From contig CAKZZM010000193.1 of assembly GCA_937885465.1 (NCBI GenBank), positions 1 to 6,668 on the forward strand: a stretch of 6,668 bases of DNA, read 5' to 3'. The translations under genes and the position numbers were made by a program. This DNA comes from an uncultured Bacteroidales bacterium (lineage in GTDB: Bacteria > Bacteroidota > Bacteroidia > Bacteroidales > Paludibacteraceae). The notes beneath the pieces are model-generated. The model was not told the origin of the DNA. It worked only from the letters and a program-made list of their open reading frames with translations, and did not search any database. Numbering within the stretch: position 1 is the stretch's first letter; each line of letters starts with the position of its first letter. This document shows positions 1 to 5,657 of the stretch, in pieces.

Positions 1-23
1 ACTTCACTTATATCTCTCGTCTT

Positions 24-50
24 TATAAAAGTCGGCATTGTATGCCGACT
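24..50 (-). terminator. Hairpin with short U-tract, likely terminator for leftward transcription
   Basis: Bases 30-38 (AGTCGGCAT) pair perfectly with 42-50 (ATGCCGACT) around a 3-nt loop, giving a 9-bp stem. Read on the minus strand the stem is followed by TTTTAT, as expected of a modest intrinsic terminator; read on the plus strand no T-run follows. It lies about 87 bases beyond the stop of the acyltransferase gene, so it could end the five-gene operon. Bases 45-50 can instead pair with 53-58 (CCGACT/AGTCGG), so the region has competing folds. Because a promoter-like sequence lies just upstream on the same strand, it could also be an attenuator or the end of a short RNA. Confidence 0.5.
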
Positions 51-54
51 AAAG

Positions 55-72
55 TCGGAGACGTTCTCCACT
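55..72 (-). repeat. Dispersed palindromic element, copy 1
   Basis: The minus strand reads AGTGGAGAACGTCTCCGA, identical to the copies at 2116-2133 and 6297-6314. Its core GGAGA-ACG-TCTCC (57-69) is a 5-bp stem with a 3-nt loop. In this copy the sequence beyond the 18-mer differs from the other two and runs straight into the hairpin at 30-50. The location is intergenic, beyond the end of the acyltransferase gene. Confidence 0.8.
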
Positions 73-89
73 AATTTAACTTGTCGTTG

Positions 90-121
90 CAAAGTTAGTG
101 CTTTTTCCCGATATGTGCAAG
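90..121 (-). promoter_or_regulatory. Possible Bacteroidales-type promoter directed leftwards
   Basis: The minus strand has TAACTTTG at 97-90, a full match to the TAnnTTTG -7 element. CTTG at 121-118 is a one-mismatch -33 element (consensus TTTG) at a 20-nt spacing. Transcription would start near 83 and run out of the window to the left, passing palindrome copy 1 and the hairpin at 30-50. It could serve a gene beyond the left edge or a short RNA. The match is short, and the region is AT-rich. Confidence 0.35.
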
Positions 122-136
122 AAGAAAATGAAAAAA

Positions 137-982
137 TTATTCATTATCCGGCACGGCAGGCCACGGGTTTTTCTTTATATGCATCATTTTGAGCATGGCG
201 TTGAATGCCGTTTGGCGCAAAGTTTCCACCTCCTCTTTGCGCGGTTTGGTAGTGTCGGGTACTATCGGTTCGCCTATTTCGCAGGTAACGAGCGGCTCGT
301 TTTTCTTTCCGAAGAGTCGGTAGATACCTGTTCGCGGGCGGTAGGTGAGGGCGCAAGGCAGTATCGGCATACCATATTTGTATGACATGGTAAACGCCCC
401 TTTTTGGAACGGGCGGAGCGGGGTGTAATACGGCCATTTTGCCATCTCCGGGAAAATATGGAACGACCAACCGCGACGATGGAACTCGTCGAAGGCAGCG
501 TTGAATTTCTTCATCGCCGACAGTCCTTCTTCTGCAGGCGGGATAGGTACTCCGCCTACGACGCGTAAAAAGAAATGGTTCTTTGTCTCGAAATTCTTTT
601 GAAACATCGGGATACGGGTTGTATGGTCGGCACCCACGGCGAGCAACACCGATTCGCAGTCGTGCGGCAATGTGTGGTTAGCAATAGTTATGTATCCGCC
701 TTTGAGTACATCCTTGTATTTCTTCAAATTCTCGCGCCCTTTGAAACGCAGACCCGTGCTGAGACGAAGCCAAATGCCGAGTGAGAAATAGAGTATAAAA
801 CCGTAGGAGATGTAATTGAGAAATCGGTAACGAAGCGAATCATCGCAGAAGGGAAAATTCTCGTCCACTTTGACAACGCGGTCGTATGTTGGTTGATACA
901 TTCTTACATACGGGTCTGTTTCCGAATAGGTCAAACCTGTGTCAGGTACGTATGTGCCGGGTTCTACTTCAAAGTTTTTCAT
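137..982 (-). CDS. PlsC-type 1-acylglycerol-3-phosphate acyltransferase family protein
   Basis: This 281-residue protein has the layout of the PlsC/lysophospholipid acyltransferase family, which moves a fatty-acyl group to a lysophospholipid or related acceptor at the inner membrane. The catalytic H-x4-D motif is clear in NHTLPHD (H103, D108). Then come GGVPIPP (143-149), the block III sequence FPEM (177-180) and MPILPCALTY (205-214). A hydrophobic stretch at about 57-74 is probably the membrane anchor; about 55 polar residues precede it. Block III usually reads FPEGTRS; here M replaces the glycine and AKW follows, and block II lacks the usual arginine, so the acceptor may not be lysophosphatidate. 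The ATG at 982 is supported by length; no Shine-Dalgarno is visible. It is the last gene of the leftward operon, 45 bases after the HAD gene. The family is confident; the substrate is unknown. Confidence 0.88.
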   Translation of the reverse strand: MKNFEVEPGTYVPDTGLTYSETDPYVRMYQPTYDRVVKVDENFPFCDDSLRYRFLNYISYGFILYFSLGIWLRLSTGLRFKGRENLKKYKDVLKGGYITIANHTLPHDCESVLLAVGADHTTRIPMFQKNFETKNHFFLRVVGGVPIPPAEEGLSAMKKFNAAFDEFHRRGWSFHIFPEMAKWPYYTPLRPFQKGAFTMSYKYGMPILPCALTYRPRTGIYRLFGKKNEPLVTCEIGEPIVPDTTKPRKEEVETLRQTAFNAMLKMMHIKKNPWPAVPDNE

Positions 983-1027
983 ATCCTGGAATTAAAAGTG
1001 AGTAAATTAAATATCGAGCGGTTGTTC

Positions 1028-1687
1028 TTAAACTTTATAAAATTTAGCACCAACGGCTTCTGCCGATTTACCGTCGGTGTCATCGCGGTCGCCGATGAAA
1101 AGAATATTATTCGGTTCAAGATGTATGAGCGCAGGCGGCTCGCCTGCAATAGGTTTTTCTTTGCTTTCGAATATTTTTGATAAGCGGTCAATCAGTTTTT
1201 GTGCTGCTTCTCGGCAGGGCTTGAGTCCGCCGAGTTCGGAAGCGGCAATGACGAGGTCGAAATCTGCGGGGTTAAGGTCTATTGCCCTCAGTTTCTCCTC
1301 TACAAAATCGTAGTCAGAATAGACGACGATAGGAATGTTGTTATTATGGCAGTCGGTAATCAACTGCGGAACCCATTCGCGGTGAGTATAGTGCTTTTTC
1401 AGCACCTCTGCCATAAGGGGCATATAATTAGAGAAGTACCATGTCCGTGCTGCCTCTTCGCTCAGAAGATATTCATTTGCCATTTCCTTGAAATAGGCAT
1501 TATAGAAGGCTTCTTGAGTGCCAAACCATTTGCCTTTAAGTTTTGCTCTCGCTTTGCGCTCACTCGCCAAAAAGTTGAGACGGTAGCGTTCCCCAATCAG
1601 CAGATACCTGACTATATTGCGCTTGTCGTAGAGAGTGCCGTCCAAATCACAAATAATAGCATTATATGATGATATATTTATATTCAT
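1028..1687 (-). CDS. HAD-superfamily hydrolase (probable phosphatase) with an in-frame palindrome
   Basis: This 219-residue protein carries all four HAD motifs: DLDGT with nucleophile D14 and acid D16, motif II serine in VVYSDYD (S124), motif III lysine in GLKP (K156), and motif IV GDRDDTD (199-205). Residues of about 25-105 between motifs I and II form a helical cap, as in subclass I phosphatases and phosphonatases. The natural substrate cannot be read from the sequence. An odd proline-rich segment at about 172-194, with AGEPPAL at 181-187, separates the helix after motif III from the strand NILFIGD. Most relatives have a short turn there, and the DNA of this part contains a perfect palindrome (1131-1147). 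The ATG at 1687 lies one base after the PnuC-like stop, so the two are probably translated together. Confidence 0.88.
   Translation of the reverse strand: MNINISSYNAIICDLDGTLYDKRNIVRYLLIGERYRLNFLASERKARAKLKGKWFGTQEAFYNAYFKEMANEYLLSEEAARTWYFSNYMPLMAEVLKKHYTHREWVPQLITDCHNNNIPIVVYSDYDFVEEKLRAIDLNPADFDLVIAASELGGLKPCREAAQKLIDRLSKIFESKEKPIAGEPPALIHLEPNNILFIGDRDDTDGKSAEAVGAKFYKV
1131..1147 (-). repeat. Palindrome inside the HAD coding sequence
   Basis: GCAGGCG (1131-1137) pairs perfectly with CGCCTGC (1141-1147) around a 3-nt loop. On the coding strand GCAGGCGAGCCGCCTGC gives the codons for AGEPPA, inside a segment that looks like an insertion between conserved HAD motifs III and IV. It is GC-rich compared with the gene around it. 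That it is a mobile or repeated element is an inference, because there is only one copy in this window. Confidence 0.55.
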
Positions 1688-1688
1688 T

Positions 1689-2501
1689 TCAGACTTTTTT
1701 AGCGTATGTGACCCATGATTTGCACGCCATCGTGTTTACCACGAGGAAGAAACAGAAGAGGACAACAGAGAAGGCGTTACCGATAAGTGCGAAGAAGACT
1801 AAACCTGCTACTGAGTACAAGAGCCAATAGTACCAATTATCAATCTTGCGGTAGATAATCCAGAAGTTTGCCACTATCTGCGAGGCAAACAGCATTGACG
1901 AGAAAATCTTGAGCATCACGCTGCTGTCGGTATTGCTAATATAGGTTATTTGCAGGTAGTCTAAGGCGCAAATAGCGATGAAAACGAGCAGAGTAATAAG
2001 TTTGGCTTTCGGCGAAAGGAATGTGGGGGTTGATTCTAAGTCTGAATGTTCGGGGGAACCTCCGAGCTCACGCTCGGAGCAGGGGACGAAACGCTCGGAG
2101 CAGGGGACGAAACGTTCGGAGACGTTCTCCACTTCTTTTGTTTTGCCTTTGCCTTTTTTCCATTGTATCAATGCCTTGATTTGCAATGGGAGACTGATGA
2201 GCAGGGTGGCAGCAACGAGATCGTAGTTCTTTTGCAGCAGATATTGCACGCTTATCAGAAGACTCATAAGTATGGCTGCATAGAAACCCGTGTAGTTCTT
2301 CGGGTCGCGGACTGTAAGGATATAGCAAACGCCGACGATACTTGTAGGGATACCAACGCACCAGGCAGCATCGTCGAAATGCAGCAGCCGCCCTTGAAGT
2401 GCAGGAATGAGCATCTCTGCTAACCATAATAGAAGCAGTAGTACTGAATAGACGGCAACGGATATGCCGAGGTTCTTGGCTGTGGCTTGTGGATAATTCA
2501 T
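1689..2501 (-). CDS. PnuC-like integral membrane protein, probable nicotinamide riboside or related vitamin transporter, with an in-frame repeat insertion
   Basis: The 270 residues form two hydrophobic blocks. The first half has segments near 12-33, 48-63, 71-89 and 95-112 and ends in QWKKGK (113-118). The second has segments near 168-183, 198-217, 224-240 and 243-260. The second half contains IYRKIDNWYYWLLYS (216-230) and ends near NTMACKSW (256-263). This matches the PnuC pattern, in which an RK...NW..W segment is followed by one hydrophobic helix and a closing W. PnuC proteins carry nicotinamide riboside by facilitated diffusion; some relatives carry thiamine or riboflavin. The loop joining the halves holds an inserted segment at about 124-157 with SERFVPC repeated twice, encoded by the repeat at 2034-2133. 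The ATG at 2501 is one base after the kinase/RapZ stop, so coupled translation is likely. The PnuC assignment rests on motif pattern; the substrate is not determined. Confidence 0.7.
   Translation of the reverse strand: MNYPQATAKNLGISVAVYSVLLLLLWLAEMLIPALQGRLLHFDDAAWCVGIPTSIVGVCYILTVRDPKNYTGFYAAILMSLLISVQYLLQKNYDLVAATLLISLPLQIKALIQWKKGKGKTKEVENVSERFVPCSERFVPCSERELGGSPEHSDLESTPTFLSPKAKLITLLVFIAICALDYLQITYISNTDSSVMLKIFSSMLFASQIVANFWIIYRKIDNWYYWLLYSVAGLVFFALIGNAFSVVLFCFFLVVNTMACKSWVTYAKKV
2071..2112 (-). repeat. 21-bp tandem repeat, two exact units (heptad SERFVPC)
   Basis: Bases 2071-2091 and 2092-2112 are identical 21-mers with no spacer. A third, degenerate start of the unit (2113-2121, one change in nine) merges into the palindrome. 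The 21-bp period keeps the frame and encodes a seven-residue unit. Copy number may vary between strains. Confidence 0.85.
2116..2133 (-). repeat. Dispersed palindromic element, copy 2 (inside a gene)
   Basis: The coding strand carries AGTGGAGAACGTCTCCGA, identical to copies 1 and 3. Its reading frame gives VENVSER (residues 124-130 of the PnuC-like protein). A second, overlapping hairpin AACGT-CTCCGA-ACGTT is also possible in this copy. Confidence 0.85.
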
Positions 2502-2502
2502 G

Positions 2503-3960
2503 TTATTTTGTGCTCTTCAATATGCTTTCGATATTTTGCTCGCGGTGGATAAGTTGTACCTCAATGCCGAATTTGTCGTTCAAGTGCTTTGCCATCTTTT
2601 CTGCGGCATATACTGAGCGATGTTGCCCGCCCGTGCAGCCGAATGACACCATAAGGTTCTGAAAGCCGCGGTCGATATATCGTTTGACGGAGGCATCTAC
2701 AAGCGAATAGGCGGCTTCGAGGAAGGGAAATATCTCGCCGTCGTCTTCAAGGAATTTGATAACGGGTTCTTCTAAACCTGTAATATATTTATATTTCTCG
2801 TATTTGCCCGGGTTATTGACGGCTCGGCAGTCGAAGACGAAGCCGCCGCCGTTGCCCGACTCATCGGCAGGAATACCTTTCTTGTAGGAGAACGAGAACA
2901 CTTTGACGACAAGCGGTTTGCGAATACTAATCTCTTTGAACTGCTTCATCTCCGTCATCTGATGCAGCACCTCGATAAGATACGGGTAATCTTCCGTGCA
3001 GTCTTTAAGAATTTGCCTCAGGTTCTCAATAGCAAATGGGATAGATTGCAGGAAATGCGGTTTCTTCTCGAAGTATCCGCGGAAACCGTAAGCACCGAGC
3101 ACTTGCATAGTACGGAAGAGTACAAAATGGCGCAGTGTCTCGTGAAACTCGGTGTGATCAACCGGCATATATTTAGAGAGTTCGTCAAGGTACTCTTCTA
3201 TCAGTTCGTTTCTCAGGTCTTGGTGATATTGAGCCTTAGCCTGCCACAGGAACGAGGCTACATCGTAGTAAATAGGACCTCGCCTACCGCCTTGAAAATC
3301 TATAAAATAAGGTTCGCCATTATGTATCATCACATTGCGCGACTGAAAATCGCGATACATAAAGGTGTTGGTGCGGTGCTGAAGGAGTACGAATGCAAGT
3401 CGCTCGAAGTCCGACTCCAATTTGTCTTCTTGAAACTCCAGTCCTGTGGCTTTAAGAAAGCAGTATTTGAAATAGTTGAGGTCCCAATTGATAGATCTGA
3501 GGTTGAATTCGGGTTGCGGGTAACACTGTCCGTAGTCGAAATTCCTACCGCCCACAACTTGAAAGCGGACTAAGGCACGCATAGTCTTGCGTAGCATCTG
3601 CTTTTCGCTCTCATGAAAAACGCCCGTCTTCCGTCCATCAGCTATATAGTCGAAGAGCATAGTGTCGCCAAGGTCTTCTTGCAGATAAAGCATCTCGTCG
3701 TCCGATTGTGCTACGACCTTAGGCACATTGAGGCCTTGCTCGAAAAAATGCTTCGCCATATATAGAAAGGCGTGGTTCTCCTCTTCGCATGTGCCTTGCA
3801 CGCCTATAAGGCTTATGCCACGGATAGCCTGACCATCTTTTATTTGGTCGTCGGAAGTTAATCTGAAGTAGCGTCTGTTGCTGCCTGAGGCTGATAGTTG
3901 CTCAACGCTCTGTGGCATCACTCCGGTGTATTGAAAAAATAGTTGATTAAGAGAAACCAT
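2503..3960 (-). CDS. APH-type phosphotransferase fused to a RapZ C-terminal domain (AmgK-like sugar kinase candidate)
   Basis: This 485-residue protein has two parts. Residues 1 to about 335 are an aminoglycoside-phosphotransferase-like kinase: nucleotide loop SGSNRRYF (25-32), hinge YLQEDLGD (92-99), catalytic loop YRDFQSRN (202-209; D204 base, N209 metal) and metal-binding DFQGGRRG (D221). This arrangement is close to AmgK, which phosphorylates MurNAc/GlcNAc at the anomeric carbon in cell-wall recycling. Residues of about 350-480 match the RapZ C-terminal domain: FSFSYKKGIP, FDCRAVNNPG (376-385), TGLEEPV (394-400) and GCTGGQHRSV (441-450). In E. coli that domain binds glucosamine-6-phosphate and a regulatory RNA. 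The RapZ N-terminal P-loop domain is absent. An amino-sugar role is inferred. The ATG at 3960 is preferred over an in-frame TTG at 4005, whose extra 15 codons come from intergenic repeat sequence. The gene is second in the operon. Confidence 0.9.
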   Translation of the reverse strand: MVSLNQLFFQYTGVMPQSVEQLSASGSNRRYFRLTSDDQIKDGQAIRGISLIGVQGTCEEENHAFLYMAKHFFEQGLNVPKVVAQSDDEMLYLQEDLGDTMLFDYIADGRKTGVFHESEKQMLRKTMRALVRFQVVGGRNFDYGQCYPQPEFNLRSINWDLNYFKYCFLKATGLEFQEDKLESDFERLAFVLLQHRTNTFMYRDFQSRNVMIHNGEPYFIDFQGGRRGPIYYDVASFLWQAKAQYHQDLRNELIEEYLDELSKYMPVDHTEFHETLRHFVLFRTMQVLGAYGFRGYFEKKPHFLQSIPFAIENLRQILKDCTEDYPYLIEVLHQMTEMKQFKEISIRKPLVVKVFSFSYKKGIPADESGNGGGFVFDCRAVNNPGKYEKYKYITGLEEPVIKFLEDDGEIFPFLEAAYSLVDASVKRYIDRGFQNLMVSFGCTGGQHRSVYAAEKMAKHLNDKFGIEVQLIHREQNIESILKSTK

Positions 3961-3966
3961 ATTATA

Positions 3967-4020
3967 TACGAAGGATAGATTTACGATGTACGAAGGAACT
4001 TTCAACTGTAACTTTCAACT
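3967..4020. repeat. Short intergenic repeats between the lipoprotein and kinase genes
   Basis: AACTTTCAACT occurs twice exactly (3997-4007 and 4010-4020), a direct repeat with a 13-bp period. TACGAAGGA appears at 3967-3975 and, as ATGTACGAAGGA, at 3986-3997; the latter 12-mer recurs inverted at 5582-5593. The stretch almost fills the 64-base gap between two operon genes. No promoter of the TAnnTTTG type was found in it. Confidence 0.6.
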
Positions 4021-4024
4021 TTCA

Positions 4025-5458
4025 TCAGCGTCTTTCATAGCAGCCTGCGTCGGGTTTGCCGTCAGCAAAGCGGTCGTTGCCGAGCCGGTCAAGCGGGAAA
4101 CGAAGGGCGGTAAGGCTGTCGGCAATGTCGCGGGCAGGGGAGAGAGAGTCGAGGCGGAAATCGTAATATTCATTTCTGTCTGAATAGTAGGAGTGGACGA
4201 AGATAGTATCTCTGTTTGCCCCTCTTGTCGAATAGTTATAGGGGTGAGGGTAGGTGTTGTGGTGGGCAATGGAGGAGGGGAGAGTGTCGGTTTGAAGATA
4301 TGAGTATGCAAGTTCTGCCGTGTAGTATTGCGGTAAGGGTGTGGCAATGGCGATGCAGTTATGTTGCGCTCCTGCGACAATGGAGTTAAGCAGTCGCAAC
4401 TCAGTGTGATGGCGCTTAGAAAGGTTATTGATATAGAGCGGGGAGATACTATCAACGCGCGTTGTGGTCTGCACAGCGTAGCGGGTGTTGTTAAAATACG
4501 AGGCGATGGTAGTGTGAATAATCTCGTGCGTCCCGCCGGAGAGATAGAGGCAGTAGCCCGCGCAGTTTGAGATCTCGGAGTTCGCGATAAGGGCATCAGC
4601 ATCTTGCACCACCACGCCATAGAGATTATGATTATGAATGCGAGAGTTAGTGATTGTCAGCCGTTCTTTATTGCTGCCTATTAGGTAGATACCTATGTTT
4701 CCGGAAAGGATCTCGGTATAGTCAAATGAGGCGGTGTCCGGCTCTACGAGGTAAATGCCGTCCCATCTGCCTCCGACATAGAGGTATGGTATATCTTCGA
4801 AGATGTCGTCTAATCGGTCGCTTTGTATCCGAACGGGTTGTTCCAATGAGCCGTGTGAAATAAGTCCGCCGTAGCAGGCTATTTGTGCCGTGTCGTGCAG
4901 ATAGATATGGCAGCCGGCAGGCAGGGTGAGAGTAACGCCGTCTTGAATAAGCAGGTAACCGCGAATAAGGTATGGCTTTGTGGCAGAGAAAGTGGTGTTT
5001 TGCCTTATAGTATGCTCTTGCAGAATAGTGATATCCCAACCGTAGGCTTGCAAGACGAGTTGCCCTGTGTGATCTCCAACCTCTACGAGTATCTTGTCTT
5101 CAATGAAGAGCGGCGCATCTTGTAGAGTGGGGTCAATATCGGCGCGGATGAAGAGATACAGACTGTCGCCGCCTGCTAAAGATATATCTTTGATGAGTGA
5201 GAGATTTTGCTCGCCGTCGAAATTAAGAATAAAATTGTTGCCGTCCCTCAGTCTGACGCTGTGTATCATCACCGCCTTGGGGTTGGGATTACGGAGTACA
5301 ACGCGACGAGTGGCACTGCCGTGTGTGGTGAAAACGGTGTCAAAAAATATTGTGTCTTCTGAAAAGACTATCGTTTGAGAGGGGTCATTCGTCAGTTGCT
5401 CGTTGCAGGAAACAAAGAGTAGAGATATTAATAATATAAAATATAGAAAACGTTTCAC
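4025..5458 (-). CDS. Right-handed parallel beta-helix lipoprotein
   Basis: This 477-residue protein starts with a lipoprotein signal: MKRF, a hydrophobic core, then LFVSC with the lipidated cysteine at C18. An Ig-like or fibronectin-like beta region follows (about 30-145, with FFDTVFTTHGSATRRVVLRN). A beta-helix region runs at about 160-375, with repeated short turns such as LTITNSRIHNHNLYGVVV and LIANSEISNCAGYCLYL. The C-terminal cap SPARDIADS...DRLGNDRFADGKPDAGCYE (440-475) is usual in this type of Bacteroidota protein. It should sit in the cell envelope and may bind or cleave polysaccharide, but no pectate-lyase or other catalytic triad is identifiable. The start is GTG at 5458; a stop in the same frame lies four codons upstream at 5468-5470, and no later start would keep the signal peptide. 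It is the first gene of the leftward operon. Confidence 0.88.
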   Translation of the reverse strand: MKRFLYFILLISLLFVSCNEQLTNDPSQTIVFSEDTIFFDTVFTTHGSATRRVVLRNPNPKAVMIHSVRLRDGNNFILNFDGEQNLSLIKDISLAGGDSLYLFIRADIDPTLQDAPLFIEDKILVEVGDHTGQLVLQAYGWDITILQEHTIRQNTTFSATKPYLIRGYLLIQDGVTLTLPAGCHIYLHDTAQIACYGGLISHGSLEQPVRIQSDRLDDIFEDIPYLYVGGRWDGIYLVEPDTASFDYTEILSGNIGIYLIGSNKERLTITNSRIHNHNLYGVVVQDADALIANSEISNCAGYCLYLSGGTHEIIHTTIASYFNNTRYAVQTTTRVDSISPLYINNLSKRHHTELRLLNSIVAGAQHNCIAIATPLPQYYTAELAYSYLQTDTLPSSIAHHNTYPHPYNYSTRGANRDTIFVHSYYSDRNEYYDFRLDSLSPARDIADSLTALRFPLDRLGNDRFADGKPDAGCYERR

Positions 5459-5462
5459 CTCG

Positions 5463-5504
5463 CAAAATTACGCAAAAATATGTAATTATGCAAGAAAATG
5501 CAAA
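5463..5504 (-). promoter_or_regulatory. Bacteroidales-type promoter of the leftward operon
   Basis: On the minus strand TTTG (5504-5501) is followed after exactly 20 bases by TATTTTTG (5480-5473), both full matches to the Bacteroidales -33 and -7 elements. A second -7 match, TAATTTTG (5470-5463), overlaps the leader, with CTTG 20 bases upstream (5494-5491). Transcription would begin within about 0-12 bases of the GTG at 5458, so the messenger would have almost no leader. The region is very AT-rich, so one of the boxes may be chance. Confidence 0.55.
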
Positions 5505-5581
5505 AGAAATTAAAAAATCGAAAACGGAAAGGATGCCCGAAACGAAAAATGTGAGAAAAATTATGTAATTTTAACTTTACA

Positions 5582-5607
5582 TCCTTCGTACATTGTACAT
5601 TGTACAT
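5582..5607. repeat. TACATTG microsatellite with inverted copy of the 3986-3997 sequence
   Basis: TACATTG repeats 2.7 times (5589-5607), so TGTACA palindromes recur every seven bases. The left part, TCCTTCGTACAT (5582-5593), is the exact inverse of 3986-3997. It lies between the divergent lipoprotein and carbohydrate-binding-like genes. Confidence 0.65.
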
Positions 5608-5629
5608 AGCGCAAGCGGTACTTTGTGAT

Positions 5630-5646
5630 AACGTCTGAGAACGTTT
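5630..5646 (+). repeat. Possible degenerate copy 4 of the dispersed palindrome
   Basis: The plus strand reads AACGTCTGAGAACGTTT, which matches 15 of 17 bases of the same stretch of copy 2. The GGAGA/TCTCC stem is lost, but the alternative AACGT/ACGTT stem is kept. It lies just before the ATG at 5658. It may be chance. Confidence 0.35.
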
Positions 5647-5657
5647 ATTTGAAATTT

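Larger units (their letters stand above)
2034..2133 (-). repeat. Composite repeat element inserted in frame in the PnuC-like gene
   Basis: A GC-rich stretch lies in an otherwise AT-richer gene. From the right, on the coding strand, it starts with the 18-mer palindrome shared with copies 1 and 3 (2116-2133; identity with copy 3 extends to 23 bases, 2111-2133). Two exact 21-bp tandem units follow (2092-2112 and 2071-2091), each encoding seven residues, then an 8-bp hairpin CTCCGAGC/GCTCGGAG (2060-2067 with 2072-2079). The left boundary is approximate. The whole reads through without a stop and encodes about 33 residues in a loop between membrane halves. Confidence 0.7.

Noticed and set aside
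98..385. 95-codon open frame on the plus strand
   Set aside because: Most of it is antisense to the acyltransferase gene, and it has no recognisable features.
1199..1669. 156-codon open frame on the plus strand
   Set aside because: It is antisense to the HAD gene, which has all four catalytic motifs in the other strand.
2071..2112. CRISPR array
   Set aside because: The two 21-bp units are directly adjacent with no spacers, lie inside a gene, and no cas gene is present.
2046..2423. Open frames on both strands across the repeat in the PnuC-like gene
   Set aside because: They are kept open by the repeat and lack conserved motifs. Only the minus-strand 270-residue frame has coherent membrane segments.
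2962..3573. 203-codon open frame on the plus strand
   Set aside because: It lies antisense inside the kinase/RapZ gene, whose domains are clear, and its translation shows no recognisable motif.
3961..4005. Longer start for the kinase/RapZ gene at 4005
   Set aside because: The codon is TTG, and the 15 added residues are encoded by intergenic repeat sequence. The ATG at 3960 gives the N-terminus expected for the family.
4015..4620. 201-codon open frame on the minus strand
   Set aside because: It is a shifted frame of the beta-helix gene. Its product is low-complexity and rich in T, S, P and L, typical of a shadow frame.
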